A stretch of 51,835 bases of DNA from the NCBI GenBank assembly GCA_003096235.1, contig PIXT01000062.1:1-51835 (forward strand), in the 5' to 3' direction. A program made the position numbers and the translations under genes. How positions within the stretch are numbered: the stretch's first letter is position 1; each line of letters opens with the position of its first letter. The notes below the pieces were generated by a model. The model saw nothing but the letters and a program-made list of their open reading frames with translations. It was not told the DNA's origin and searched no databases. Positions 16,461 through 24,966 of this stretch are shown here, piece after piece. This DNA comes from Candidatus Bathyarchaeum sp. (GTDB lineage Archaea > Thermoproteota > Bathyarchaeia > Bathyarchaeales > Bathyarchaeaceae).

Positions 16461-16510
16461 TAGAAAAACCTATTTTTCAACAATATTCTGCTATTAGTCT
16501 CCTAATATGC
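16461..16510 (+). repeat. Dispersed two-hairpin intergenic element, copy 1
   Basis: It begins 40 bases after the aIF2alpha stop. The order is GAAAA..TTTTC (a 5-bp inverted repeat), CAACAAT at 16478, then TATTAG (16492-16497), TCTC, and CTAATA (16502-16507). CAACAAT starts exactly 14 bases before TATTAG, as in the other three copies. Sequence outside the element is not shared between copies. I know no named archaeal element that matches. Confidence 0.8.
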
Positions 16511-16693
16511 TTCTAGTGTTCTACCCGCGAGAATATGTGTCCAATTTTTTTGTCTAGAATTACGTTTAGGTGTTTTCATAGTTTTTGTAGGAAGCATGTA
16601 ACTGTTTTTGTATTAATCAGCAATTAGAGTGTGTGTGACTGTTTTGCTCCTGTCCTGTAGTGTGCTTTGAATTTTGTGTTTTATTGGAAACGT

Positions 16694-16725
16694 AAATAGG
16701 TGTGTTCGCACAAATAGGTGTGAAC
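16694..16725 (+). repeat. Tandem 11-mer and hairpin before nop10
   Basis: AAATAGGTGTG occurs twice (16694-16704 and 16712-16722). The second copy contributes to an 8-bp hairpin, GTTCGCAC-AAATAG-GTGTGAAC (16704-16725, one G-T pair), that ends about 43 bases before the Nop10 ATG. It may be an operator or a 5' leader structure. Apart from repeat copy 1 at 16461, I see nothing else in the 346-base gap. Confidence 0.45.
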
Positions 16726-16767
16726 GTCCAAAACTTAGGCGAATAGTTGTAGAAACGGGTGCAAAAG

Positions 16768-16968
16768 ATGGTTTGGCTACTTAGAAAATGTGTAAACTGT
16801 GGCGCATATAGTCTAAAACATGACAGCTGCCCAGTTTGTGGGGGTAACTTGCGTATTCCACATCCCGCTAAATTCTCGCCTGAAGACCGTTACGCAAAGT
16901 ATAGACGAGCAATGAGAGGTTTAGGTCAAAATGAAATCAACAGTCATCAAAAAACTCAAGAAAGTTGA
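16768..16968 (+). CDS. nop10: H/ACA ribonucleoprotein protein Nop10
   Basis: A 66-residue core protein of H/ACA guide RNPs, which direct pseudouridine formation in rRNA. The diagnostic N-terminus is VWLLRKCVNCGAYSL, then CPVCGG completes the zinc ribbon, and PHPAKFSPEDRYAKYRR forms the extended helix that contacts Cbf5. The start is taken at ATG 16768; GTG 16759 is in frame but lies before the conserved MVWLL start. The C-terminus is a few residues longer than usual and overlaps the PAC2 gene by 38 bases. Confidence 0.93.
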   Translation: MVWLLRKCVNCGAYSLKHDSCPVCGGNLRIPHPAKFSPEDRYAKYRRAMRGLGQNEINSHQKTQES

Positions 16969-17704
16969 GCTAAAGAATCCGATTCTAGTGGAAGGCTTTC
17001 CAGGATTGGGCATGGTAGGAAGCATAGCCACCAACTATCTTGTAAAGCAGTTGAAGGCTCAAAAACTTGCAGTCTTGCATTCTCCCCACTTTCCATATCA
17101 TGTTATTGTGAGCAAAAAAGGAGGAGCTAGGCTTCTTCGCGGCGAATTTTATTTCTGGAAGAACGAGACTGGAGAAAACGACTTCATTTTCTTAACTGGA
17201 GACAGCCAAGCCCAAACGATTGAGGGACAATTTGAAGTAGCTAACAGCATCCTTGATTTTGTTGAAAAGGAAAAAGTTGAAACAATCATAACTATTGGCG
17301 GGTACAGAAACGAGGTTGAAGGCACTCCAAAAGTGGTTGCAGTGTCCACAAACCCTGATCTATTTGAGCGCGCGTTGAAAGCAAAGGCAGTGTCCAGCGA
17401 ATTGGGGACTCCAATTGTTGGTACCGCTGGTTTGCTTTTGGGCTTAGCGAAATTCAGGAAGATAGATGCTATTTGTCTTCTGGGTGAGACTCGTGGCTAT
17501 TTGCCTGATCCGAAGACAGCGAAACATGTTATCGAAGTTTTGCAGGGAATTTTAGGTATAGCTGTTGATTTGAAAGGATTAGATGAAGAGATCGAGCGGT
17601 CTAAAGAGATTTTGGGTAAAATGCAGGATATTGAGAAAAGACGAGTTAAGTATATGCAGAAGATGCGCAGAGTAGAAGAGGAGCGCATCACCTACATTTC
17701 TTAA
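16931..17704 (+). CDS. PAC2 family protein (proteasome assembly chaperone homologue)
   Basis: A 257-residue PAC2-family protein, homologous to the PbaA/PbaB and Pba1-Pba2 proteins that assist or cap the 20S proteasome. The signature NPILVEGFPGLGMVGSIATNYLV is at the N-terminus, and TIITIGGYRNE and GTAGLLLGLAK are internal family motifs. The C-terminal 40 residues are a charged coiled coil ending in ITYIS. Some archaeal homologues use a C-terminal HbYX motif to dock on the proteasome; the end here (I-T-Y-I-S) is not a clean HbYX. It overlaps nop10, a linkage common in archaea. Confidence 0.88.
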   Translation: MKSTVIKKLKKVELKNPILVEGFPGLGMVGSIATNYLVKQLKAQKLAVLHSPHFPYHVIVSKKGGARLLRGEFYFWKNETGENDFIFLTGDSQAQTIEGQFEVANSILDFVEKEKVETIITIGGYRNEVEGTPKVVAVSTNPDLFERALKAKAVSSELGTPIVGTAGLLLGLAKFRKIDAICLLGETRGYLPDPKTAKHVIEVLQGILGIAVDLKGLDEEIERSKEILGKMQDIEKRRVKYMQKMRRVEEERITYIS

Positions 17705-17724
17705 TCTTTTTTTCTTTTTTGTTG

Positions 17725-19965
17725 TTAATCATAGACGACTTTGTAGACGCATACCATAGGTATGAAGCCGTCTGTTTCGGTTCCATACAGTTGTGGCGTC
17801 GTGAAGTAGGCTTCCTCGAAGTGTTCTAGTTCAATGTCTGTAGTACCATACAAAGCCAAGTCGCTTGCGTAATGCATCAGTTTGTATAGCACTGTGTTGT
17901 TTCCAATTTCATTCGTTATTAGCTCATCCGTGGCTGCTGAACCATCCTGATTTGTATCTACCCAATCGGTTCCAAGTGTGTAGTTTCCGTATACGTTATC
18001 ATCCAATCCTGCAATACGTGCCATCCATCTCCACTTTCCTTCGTCGCCATATCCATAATCTGATCCGTCTGTTCCAAAGGTCATGAACACTAGAACATAT
18101 GTTATATCCTCTTGTTTACTTTCATCGAATTGCTCTAGGATCTTGATGGCTTCAGTTTCATTCGACACGAACATTCTACCAATCCTACCTATCTGAGTAC
18201 TATTCACTGTACCATTATCCGCAAGAGTTGTTGTGTTGGCGATAGCCGTAATCCAGTATCCATAATCCCACCAAGCTGCCACTACATCATTTGAATCCAG
18301 ATTGGTTCGCATCCAATTTAGGGTATCTAACCAGTCGCTAATTTGGGTCCTAAACGGCAAACTCGAAGCAGCAATTGTTGTAGGTGAATATGCACGGTCT
18401 ATAACTCTTGAGTATGATGAACCGCTGCTTGGGAATACAAAGTTGACCGTTAACAAGAGGAACATCAAAATGATGAAGCCAGCGCTGAATTCTTTGCCCA
18501 CGCGAGCCCTGAGCCGCGTTTTACGTCTCGGAACCTTTTGTTTTTCACGCAGAATGGTGACAAATGGTCTGATCAATTGAACCAAAGCTAATGCCCACAA
18601 AATGCTAACAGCTGGTGCCATGAGCAAAGTTAACCTTGCCATTGATCCTGCAAAGTAGATTGAAGTCAGACCGAATATTCCAAGGAAAATGTTGCGGTTT
18701 GTTGGATTTTGAATGACGAAGAACAAACCTACAGGTATGAAGAGCACTCCTATTCCTAAGTCGTAATAAAATGATCCCCATGTAGTTGGTCGGTGTTCCT
18801 GTACTGATTGTACAAGTTGTTGTATGACGCTTTCACCTATACGTCCAGAGGGGTTTATTACTGACATGAATTTGGTTCCTAATTCCCCAACTAATCCAAG
18901 ACTTGCAAGCACAACAAACAAAGCGGCGATAATTGCCCAGAATCCAATTACAAACGTCATCTTCTTTCTAGACGTCGTGATACGTTTAGAGATTTCATAG
19001 GTACACAATACAAGGAACATCGCCGCAACTGCCAAGACTGTGGGTTCTGTCAAAAATCTGACGCCTAACTTTGGTACATTTATTGCTATGAGCAGTGCAA
19101 CTGAAAATGTTGTGCCGTACGAAATTAAGAGACGTGATGAATATCTTCGTAGCACAAGTAAAACAAAGACAAAAACTAGTACAATTCCTAGAGGATATCG
19201 TGCTGCTCCCCACGATGCAAAAAGATAACCTAACGATAATCCTCCAGCAACTCCATACGTAACTGTGCTTTTGATTGGCTTTTCTTGGTCAATTGATCTT
19301 AAGAAGAAGAAAATGAACAAGAGTATGCCAAATATTCCTACAGTTTCATCGTCAAAAAAGCCAAGGGAGGTACGGCTAATATACGGTGAACTTAGGGCTA
19401 AAAATAAAGCTGAAAAAAGACCCACTTCTTTACCGCCAATTTCTCTTCCTACAAAGTAGATAACCAGAACTGTTAGCGTTGCCATGATTACTGGAAATAT
19501 TGCACAGAAGTTGAAAACTGGGTCTGCAGTTAGAGGGTGATAAATATTTGAACTAAAGATCGCTGCTGGAGCAAGGTTCAGTGCATTGGCTACTTGGTAA
19601 AAGAGCGCTGCTGTTGTTGCCAGTCCTGGAAAAATTGCGTTTGGAATGTTATATCCATTTGGGTACCAGCTCATCGGGTCTATCCATGTTGTCCATGAGA
19701 AAAACCCGTTGTCGACTATGTACTTGGTTAAACGGTAATGGATGTGTGGGTCAAACTCTGAGAGCTGCACACCCCAACGCAGAGGAAGCAACCTGATCGT
19801 TGCAGCTATAACAAGAATAACCAGCAGTAGCGATATGTGAATCAGAGAAGAATGAGACAATCGTAAGCGAAGAGCTCCAACGCTTGTCAATGCATTACCT
19901 GCGCTTTCTTTGCTAAATAACTTTCCAATCTTCACCGCAAACCCTTCTCTCGTCAATGAAAGCAA
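17725..19965 (-). CDS. aglB: Oligosaccharyltransferase AglB (STT3 family)
   Basis: A 746-residue membrane enzyme that transfers lipid-linked glycan to asparagine in N-glycosylation sequons on the outer cell face. There are about a dozen hydrophobic segments in the first 480 residues. The first loop contains FDPHIHYRLTKYI, the acidic catalytic motif. The soluble C-terminal domain has the hallmark WWDYGYWI, which binds the sequon +2 residue. The C-terminal domain is short, so this resembles the compact archaeal AglB types. It is convergent with the PAC2 gene and seems monocistronic. Confidence 0.94.
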   Translation of the reverse strand: MLSLTREGFAVKIGKLFSKESAGNALTSVGALRLRLSHSSLIHISLLLVILVIAATIRLLPLRWGVQLSEFDPHIHYRLTKYIVDNGFFSWTTWIDPMSWYPNGYNIPNAIFPGLATTAALFYQVANALNLAPAAIFSSNIYHPLTADPVFNFCAIFPVIMATLTVLVIYFVGREIGGKEVGLFSALFLALSSPYISRTSLGFFDDETVGIFGILLFIFFFLRSIDQEKPIKSTVTYGVAGGLSLGYLFASWGAARYPLGIVLVFVFVLLVLRRYSSRLLISYGTTFSVALLIAINVPKLGVRFLTEPTVLAVAAMFLVLCTYEISKRITTSRKKMTFVIGFWAIIAALFVVLASLGLVGELGTKFMSVINPSGRIGESVIQQLVQSVQEHRPTTWGSFYYDLGIGVLFIPVGLFFVIQNPTNRNIFLGIFGLTSIYFAGSMARLTLLMAPAVSILWALALVQLIRPFVTILREKQKVPRRKTRLRARVGKEFSAGFIILMFLLLTVNFVFPSSGSSYSRVIDRAYSPTTIAASSLPFRTQISDWLDTLNWMRTNLDSNDVVAAWWDYGYWITAIANTTTLADNGTVNSTQIGRIGRMFVSNETEAIKILEQFDESKQEDITYVLVFMTFGTDGSDYGYGDEGKWRWMARIAGLDDNVYGNYTLGTDWVDTNQDGSAATDELITNEIGNNTVLYKLMHYASDLALYGTTDIELEHFEEAYFTTPQLYGTETDGFIPMVCVYKVVYD

Positions 19966-20139
19966 TGAACCCTATATTTTTCTTGTGGTGTTCCACAGTT
20001 GTTAACTATCCCCTTTGAGCAAAGAAATATTTTAACTTTCTAATCTGTGTCCTCAAACAACGAAGTAACAGGCAACAAATTGCATACAAAAATGTGACTT
20101 TGGATTCCAGATGCCGCTTCAAGCAATTTGTGTGTTTGA

Positions 20140-20265
20140 CTATTTCTTTTTGATGACTTTTGGAACGTAAATGATGCAGCATCCACACATGGGACACTGT
20201 CTAGGTTCGGTTTTGCTTTCGTTGCTCCATTTATATCCACACTTCATACATGCCCAATCTGCCAT
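20140..20265 (-). CDS. Small zinc-ribbon protein (41 residues)
   Basis: A short open frame reads MADWACMKCGYKWSN, then CPMCGCC and a lysine-rich end. CxxC pairs at the two ends make a rubredoxin-like or zinc-ribbon knuckle. GGTGATT lies just before the ATG as a good ribosome binding site, and the sequence is protein-like despite its size. It follows another zinc-ribbon gene on the same strand, with a 100-base gap between them that holds nothing clear. The function is unknown; nucleic-acid or metal binding is inferred. Confidence 0.72.
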   Translation of the reverse strand: MADWACMKCGYKWSNESKTEPRQCPMCGCCIIYVPKVIKKK

Positions 20266-20365
20266 GTTTAATCACCATCTTTGAATTTTGGTATCATCCT
20301 TAGGACACTTAATGTTTTCCATCAAAAATGAGTTTTGATTGCAATAAGCATCAGAAGTCGAGTCT

Positions 20366-20575
20366 TCAGCGCCTTCTTTTTGGGTCTGCTGATTTAACCT
20401 CAACTTTCTTTGGTACAAAAGATATTTTTTTGCCGCATCCAGGACATTTACCGTCATGAGTCTGAATTATTTCATCTGGAGGCTTTAGTTCTGTCCCTTC
20501 GTATAGAATGAAACCGCATTTTTCACAAATTACTTGTTGAGGCAAGCTCTCATAGCCCCCCTTGTAGACCGAAAT
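20366..20575 (-). CDS. Small zinc-ribbon protein (59-69 residues)
   Basis: An open frame encodes VYKGGYESLPQQVICEKCG, then GTELKPPDEII, then GKCPGCGKKI, with two CxxC pairs forming a zinc ribbon. Its start is not settled. ATT 20575 would give 69 residues and include the conserved-looking VYKGGYES, with a TATA box (TATATAAATA) centred 20 bases upstream. TTG 20545 would give 59 residues and has a G-run ahead of it. No ATG or GTG is available. It is divergent from topoisomerase I. The family occurs as short archaeal zinc-ribbon proteins of unknown role. Confidence 0.66.
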   Translation of the reverse strand: MSVYKGGYESLPQQVICEKCGFILYEGTELKPPDEIIQTHDGKCPGCGKKISFVPKKVEVKSADPKRRR

Positions 20576-20704
20576 ACAATCATTACAAACTATTTATATA
20601 TTACGACGAATCGTCAGAGCCCGACAGAAACGATTCTTTGTTTGCCATGTACACACGTATCTTCAAATGCTACTTTTGATGAACTGCAAAATATAACTCG
20701 CAAC

Positions 20705-20714
20705 TATTTTATAC
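20705..20714 (+). promoter_or_regulatory. TATA box for topA
   Basis: TATTTTATAC lies about 45 bases before the topoisomerase ATG. The divergent TATA for the zinc-ribbon gene (TATTTATATA on this strand, 20591-20600) is about 105 bases away, so the two genes have separate promoters. Confidence 0.45.
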
Positions 20715-20754
20715 ACTTTTGAATGCTTGAAAGAAGCAAGGAACAGATGCACCG

Positions 20755-22833
20755 ATGGAAAAATACACTCTGATAGTCACCGAAAAACCGGATGCCGCAA
20801 AAAGAATAGCATACGCGCTTGATTTACAAGGCAAACCAAAACATCTCAAAAAAAACGGTGTACCCTATTTCATCGCCCAACGAGACAGAAACCTAGTTGT
20901 TGTTCCCGCCATCGGGCACCTCTACACTATTGTCCAAGAAAAAGGAAAACGAAGCAGTTACCCTGTCTTTAACTTCAGATGGGCACCACGGCACCTAGCT
21001 GATAGAAAAGCAAAGTCGATTCGTAATTGGGTTGAAACCTTTTCAGAGTTGTCCTGTGATGCTGACAAGTTCATATCCGCTTGCGACTACGACCTTGAAG
21101 GCAGCCTCATCGGATACTGCATACTCAAGTATGCCTGCGGCGACAAGGATGTTTCAGCAAAAAGGATGAAGTTTTCCACTCTCATGAAAACTGAGCTACA
21201 AAAAGCTTACGAAGAGCCTCTTTTACACCTAGATTTTTCGCTCATAGATGCTGGGAGAACTAGACACGAAGTCGATTGGCTCTATGGCATAAATCTTTCA
21301 CGAGCATTAACTTTGGCGGCACATCGCTGGAGCGGCAAATACTCCACATTGAGTACAGGAAGAGTGCAAGGACCCGCCCTCCAGTTGCTGACCACACGCG
21401 AGAAAAAAATCCGCAGTTTTGTGCCCGTTCCATACTGGGAACTAAGCGCTGAAGCTGAAATCCTAAACTCTGTTGTTGAGGCAGAGTATGAACGAAAACG
21501 GCTTGAAACAAGAGCAGAAGCTGATGCTGTTGTGCAAGCCTGCGCAGGCAAAACTGGAGAAGTCAAGAAAGTTGACGTTAAAAAGGTTCATCAAAAGCCC
21601 CCTGTTCCTTTCGATGTGGGCACGCTACAGCGGGAATCCTATGGCCTTTTCGGGTACACTCCTCGACGCACTTTAGCGATTGCTCAGCGTTTGTATCTTG
21701 ACGCCTTAATTTCGTATCCTAGGACAAGTAGCCAAAAGCTTCCTCCTATAATCCAATACAGGAAGATACTAAATTCCCTGAAAACAAAGCGTGAATACAA
21801 AAAGTTAGCTTCAACTCTTTTAGAAACCCAAGAACTAAAGCCACGAGAGGGCGCTAAAGACGATCCTGCCCATCCTGCTGTATATCCCACTGGAAACCTG
21901 CCAGAAAAGCCTCTGAGCAGCCCTGAGAAGAGAGTTTGGGACCTTATTGTCCGCAGGTTCATGGCTGTTTTTGGTGATGATGCATTAAAGGAGAGCATAA
22001 AGGTGCGTCTAGAATTGAATAACCACGGCTTCTTTGTTAGGGGAAGACGCATTCTAAAGCAAGGTTGGATGGAATACTACAAGCCCTATGTTCGTGCCGA
22101 GGATGTGGTTTTGCCCCCCATCAAAGAAGGCGATAATGTTCGGTTACTGCGGGTCATACGGGAAGACAAGTTCACCTGTCCCCCGCCTCGTTACAATCCA
22201 AGCAGTCTACTAAAGAAGATGGAAGAACTTGGAATAGGAACAAAGGCGACCCGAGCAGACATCATTCAAACTCTTTACAATCGTGGATATGTCAAGGACG
22301 AAAGAATCTTGGTTACTGAGCTGGGCTTCGATGTTATTGATGTTCTTGGCAAGTACGCTCCTACTGTAGCATCTGCGAAACTCACCAGAGACCTTGAGGA
22401 TAAAATGGAGCAAATCCAAAACAGCAAAATGAAGCGGGAAACTGTTATCGCACAAGTCATTGAACAGCTCAAACCGCAACTGGAACAGTTCAAAGAAAAC
22501 GAAGAAGCTATAGGTGAAGCCTTAACTGTAGCAATCACAAGGGCGAAAACACAGGAACGGATTGTGGGTAAATGCCCAACTTGTGGCACAGGCAACCTGA
22601 CAATTATTTATTCACGGACAACCCGAAAGCGGTTCATAGGTTGCACTAACTACTTTAAGGGTATATGTCAAACATCTTTTCCTCTTCCACAGCGTGGAAC
22701 CATAAAACCAACAAAAAGCAGGTGTAAAGCATGTGGCTGGCCCCAAGTTCTGGTGTGGCTCAAAGGAAAAAGACCTTGGAATCTGTGTTTTAATCTTAAC
22801 TGTTCTCTTAAACGTGGGAGGCGAAAAAAATGA
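20755..22833 (+). CDS. topA: DNA topoisomerase I (type IA)
   Basis: A 692-residue type IA topoisomerase that relaxes negative supercoils by cutting one strand. The Toprim domain holds TLIVTEKPDAAKRIAYAL and SACDYDLEGSLIGY. The active-site tyrosine is in LDALISYPRTSSQKLP. GIGTKATRADIIQTLYNRGYV is the conserved central motif. Two C-terminal zinc ribbons are visible (CPTCGTGNL..FIGCTNY..GICQ and CKACGWPQVLVWL..LNCSL). It starts at ATG 20755. Its stop overlaps the next gene as ATGA, so the two are translationally coupled. Confidence 0.95.
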   Translation: MEKYTLIVTEKPDAAKRIAYALDLQGKPKHLKKNGVPYFIAQRDRNLVVVPAIGHLYTIVQEKGKRSSYPVFNFRWAPRHLADRKAKSIRNWVETFSELSCDADKFISACDYDLEGSLIGYCILKYACGDKDVSAKRMKFSTLMKTELQKAYEEPLLHLDFSLIDAGRTRHEVDWLYGINLSRALTLAAHRWSGKYSTLSTGRVQGPALQLLTTREKKIRSFVPVPYWELSAEAEILNSVVEAEYERKRLETRAEADAVVQACAGKTGEVKKVDVKKVHQKPPVPFDVGTLQRESYGLFGYTPRRTLAIAQRLYLDALISYPRTSSQKLPPIIQYRKILNSLKTKREYKKLASTLLETQELKPREGAKDDPAHPAVYPTGNLPEKPLSSPEKRVWDLIVRRFMAVFGDDALKESIKVRLELNNHGFFVRGRRILKQGWMEYYKPYVRAEDVVLPPIKEGDNVRLLRVIREDKFTCPPPRYNPSSLLKKMEELGIGTKATRADIIQTLYNRGYVKDERILVTELGFDVIDVLGKYAPTVASAKLTRDLEDKMEQIQNSKMKRETVIAQVIEQLKPQLEQFKENEEAIGEALTVAITRAKTQERIVGKCPTCGTGNLTIIYSRTTRKRFIGCTNYFKGICQTSFPLPQRGTIKPTKSRCKACGWPQVLVWLKGKRPWNLCFNLNCSLKRGRRKK

Positions 22834-23042
22834 AGTGCATTATTTGCGACAAAGAATCCACAGAGACATATTGTGTACTCCACCAAGAAGTTTACCTCAA
22901 TATTGTCCAAAAATTTGAGGCTTGGAAACGGGCTGCAGGCGTTTCTTGGAAGCAATATTTAAAAGAGCTTGTGGAGAATTCATACACAGGCACTTGGGCA
23001 AAAGAAGTTGCAGAACATTTATTGAACAATAAGGATGGATAA
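22830..23042 (+). CDS. Small zinc-finger protein coupled to topA
   Basis: A 70-residue protein beginning KCIICDKESTETYCVLHQE, a CxxC..CxxH metal knuckle, followed by an amphipathic helical region (FEAWKRAAGVSWKQYLKEL and WAKEVAEHLL). The ATG overlaps the topA stop by four bases, so the two proteins are made together and may work together. I do not know a characterised homologue; small proteins of this form occur widely in archaea. Confidence 0.75.
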   Translation: MKCIICDKESTETYCVLHQEVYLNIVQKFEAWKRAAGVSWKQYLKELVENSYTGTWAKEVAEHLLNNKDG

Positions 23043-23045
23043 ACT

Positions 23046-23465
23046 ATGGCTAACGGTTTTAGTAAACAACTTTCATCGCTTGCCTTTTCGTTGCAAAAAA
23101 CCTACGAGAAACTATTGACTGCACAGCCTTCACTATTGGTTGTAGGCATCTTGGCTGTAGCCCTTTCACTCTTCTTGATGACTGGAGGAATCTACAACAT
23201 CATGATTCGTCCAATCATCGCATACGTTTCTTCGGCTGGGAGTATAATCAGTTCCTACCCCTACGGCATAACTGAACAGTTACTCTTAGAAAGCATAATC
23301 ATCATGATTTACTATGCCATGGGCTTTGCAGGCTTTCTCGTAGCATACCGAAGCACAAAATACGCTTACAATCCCCGTCAAGCATACCGATTCCTTCTGG
23401 TCGGCGCTGTTTTACTTCTTATATCATATGTTCTAGTTGAACAAATGCTGCTAGCCAATTTCTAG
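23046..23465 (+). CDS. Three-helix membrane protein, unknown function
   Basis: A 139-residue integral membrane protein with hydrophobic segments at about 31-52, 76-102 and 115-134. The amphipathic N-terminus precedes the first segment. The pattern resembles the C-terminal membrane part of Ost3/Ost6-type oligosaccharyltransferase subunits, but there is no thioredoxin domain or CxxC, so this is only a suggestion. It begins three bases after the zinc-finger gene and probably belongs to the topA operon. It is convergent with carS. Confidence 0.65.
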   Translation: MANGFSKQLSSLAFSLQKTYEKLLTAQPSLLVVGILAVALSLFLMTGGIYNIMIRPIIAYVSSAGSIISSYPYGITEQLLLESIIIMIYYAMGFAGFLVAYRSTKYAYNPRQAYRFLLVGAVLLLISYVLVEQMLLANF

Positions 23466-23477
23466 CACCCTTTTGGG

Positions 23478-24044
23478 TTATGCTGCAAACTCGTAGTGTG
23501 ACTTGTTTTTTCCTTTGTTTTTCATATTCAAAAGTGCAGCCCCTAGATTTGTTAAAAAGTGTATTGGGATTGTTACCAGAAGAATTATCAGAGCTGCTGG
23601 CAACGAGGGGGGCGCGAACGGAATAGAAAACAGGAATGCACCTAATATAAAATCGATTTGATCCGCTACTGGAAGGGAGCTTCCGGGGGAACGGCTTATC
23701 CGCCTTTTGATGAATGATTCTATCAGGTCGCCTGTTAAAGCTCCTAAAGACAGCACAAATCCAAGGAATATGCTGTATTGGAACTGAGGGCTATATTGGA
23801 TGAGAACATGGTTATAGATGAGTGTTTGAGCTAAACCAACTAGTGTTCCCACAATAAGTCCCGCAAAGAAGCCTCTCCAAGTTTTGTGAGAACCAAGGAA
23901 TGGAGTGCCGTCAAAGAATTTTTTGCCAAAGTCCATGGGTTTGCCTCCGCCAAAGATTACAGGTGCTGCATTGGCGCAGTACGCTGGGAAAATAAACCAC
24001 ATGGCAGCGGCTATGTCGATTATTGTTATCGTCATTTCTTTCAT
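23478..24044 (-). CDS. carS: CDP-archaeol synthase CarS
   Basis: A 188-residue membrane enzyme that activates unsaturated archaetidic acid with CTP in archaeal phospholipid synthesis. It belongs to the DUF46/CdsA-like family. ANAAPVIFGGGKPMDFGK, GTPFLGSHKTWRGFFAG, and GALTGDLIESFIKRR with DQIDFILGA are the conserved substrate and metal-binding stretches. About five hydrophobic segments are visible. Translation may start at ATG 24035 rather than 24044, because AAGGTATGA precedes the later ATG at ribosome-binding distance. It is followed upstream by radB on the same strand, 28 bases away. Confidence 0.93.
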   Translation of the reverse strand: MKEMTITIIDIAAAMWFIFPAYCANAAPVIFGGGKPMDFGKKFFDGTPFLGSHKTWRGFFAGLIVGTLVGLAQTLIYNHVLIQYSPQFQYSIFLGFVLSLGALTGDLIESFIKRRISRSPGSSLPVADQIDFILGAFLFSIPFAPPSLPAALIILLVTIPIHFLTNLGAALLNMKNKGKNKSHYEFAA

Positions 24045-24072
24045 ACCTTACATATTGTTGAAGAAAATAACT

Positions 24073-24765
24073 TTAGCGTCTGCAGTCGATTATTCCTGCA
24101 CTTTCTATTTTAATGTAAATGTATCCTGTTCCTTTGATTTTTGGGTGCTTTTCACGCAGGACCTTTATGACTCGTGTTTGTCCTGACTGCTTCATGTTCA
24201 GTATGATTTCTGACCAGTAGTTCAGAACCCGTGTTGCCACAGGTTTAGTTTTAACAGTTTCTCCAAAAGGAACACTTCTGACCTGGCTGATAACCAGAAC
24301 TGCTACTCCACAAGTTTTGGCTATCTGCGTCAAAACCGCCATTTGCCTGTTTAACTCGCGGTTCGCAGCGTATGTTTCTTGGGTGTTGTTTAGTTCAACT
24401 CTGTATAGTGATGTGACAGTGTCGACGATGATTAGCCCAAATTTGTTGGTTACAATCTTTTCAAGGCTGTCTATTGCTTTGGATTGGTCTTGAAATGTTG
24501 TTGGTCTCATTATTATCATGAGCGGCGAAATCTTCTCATAATCATATTCGGCTATCTGTGAGAGCCGTTCATAAGAAAATGTTCCATCCGTATCTATGAA
24601 CAGTGACTTGATTCCTCTGCGCGCGCAATTAACTGCGCATTGGACAGCAAGAGAGGTTTTGCCTGTTTCCGCTTCTCCATACACTAAAGAGACGCCTTTG
24701 GTGGGGAATCCTCCTGCTAACAGTTTGTCAAGTGAAATGCAACCTGTTTGAACAAAATTCTGCAA
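24073..24765 (-). CDS. radB: DNA repair and recombination protein RadB
   Basis: A 230-residue RadA paralogue, a recombination mediator of the RecA family. Walker A is YGEAETGKTSLAV and Walker B is FGLIIVDTVTSLY; VLVISQVRSVPFGE is the conserved L2-type region. The N-terminal DNA-binding domain of RadA is absent, as expected. The canonical start is TTG 24765, but no ribosome binding site precedes it. The frame continues upstream as PKDYFDSCVDVL from a possible ATT at 24801, with AGAAGG before it. The TTG start gives a normal length, so it is kept. Confidence 0.9.
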   Translation of the reverse strand: MQNFVQTGCISLDKLLAGGFPTKGVSLVYGEAETGKTSLAVQCAVNCARRGIKSLFIDTDGTFSYERLSQIAEYDYEKISPLMIIMRPTTFQDQSKAIDSLEKIVTNKFGLIIVDTVTSLYRVELNNTQETYAANRELNRQMAVLTQIAKTCGVAVLVISQVRSVPFGETVKTKPVATRVLNYWSEIILNMKQSGQTRVIKVLREKHPKIKGTGYIYIKIESAGIIDCRR

Positions 24766-24966
24766 TACGTCAACACAAGAATCGAAGTAATCTTTAGGAA
24801 TTATAAGCCTTCTCTCTAATTCTTGTTTATTGTCTAATCTTTCGTAACATATTTAAGCGGAAAACAAGGACAAGAACTCACACAGGGTTCAAAAGTATGC
24901 AATCCCACAGTTCTTTGTTCTGTGATCAGGTGTTTCTTCTGGGTGGAACATGGAAAGTGTAATGTT

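Noticed and set aside
24050..24075. A reverse copy of the dispersed element (ATATTGTTGAAGAAAA)
   Set aside because: Only the CAACAAT part and an A-run match; the TATTAG/CTAATA arms are missing.
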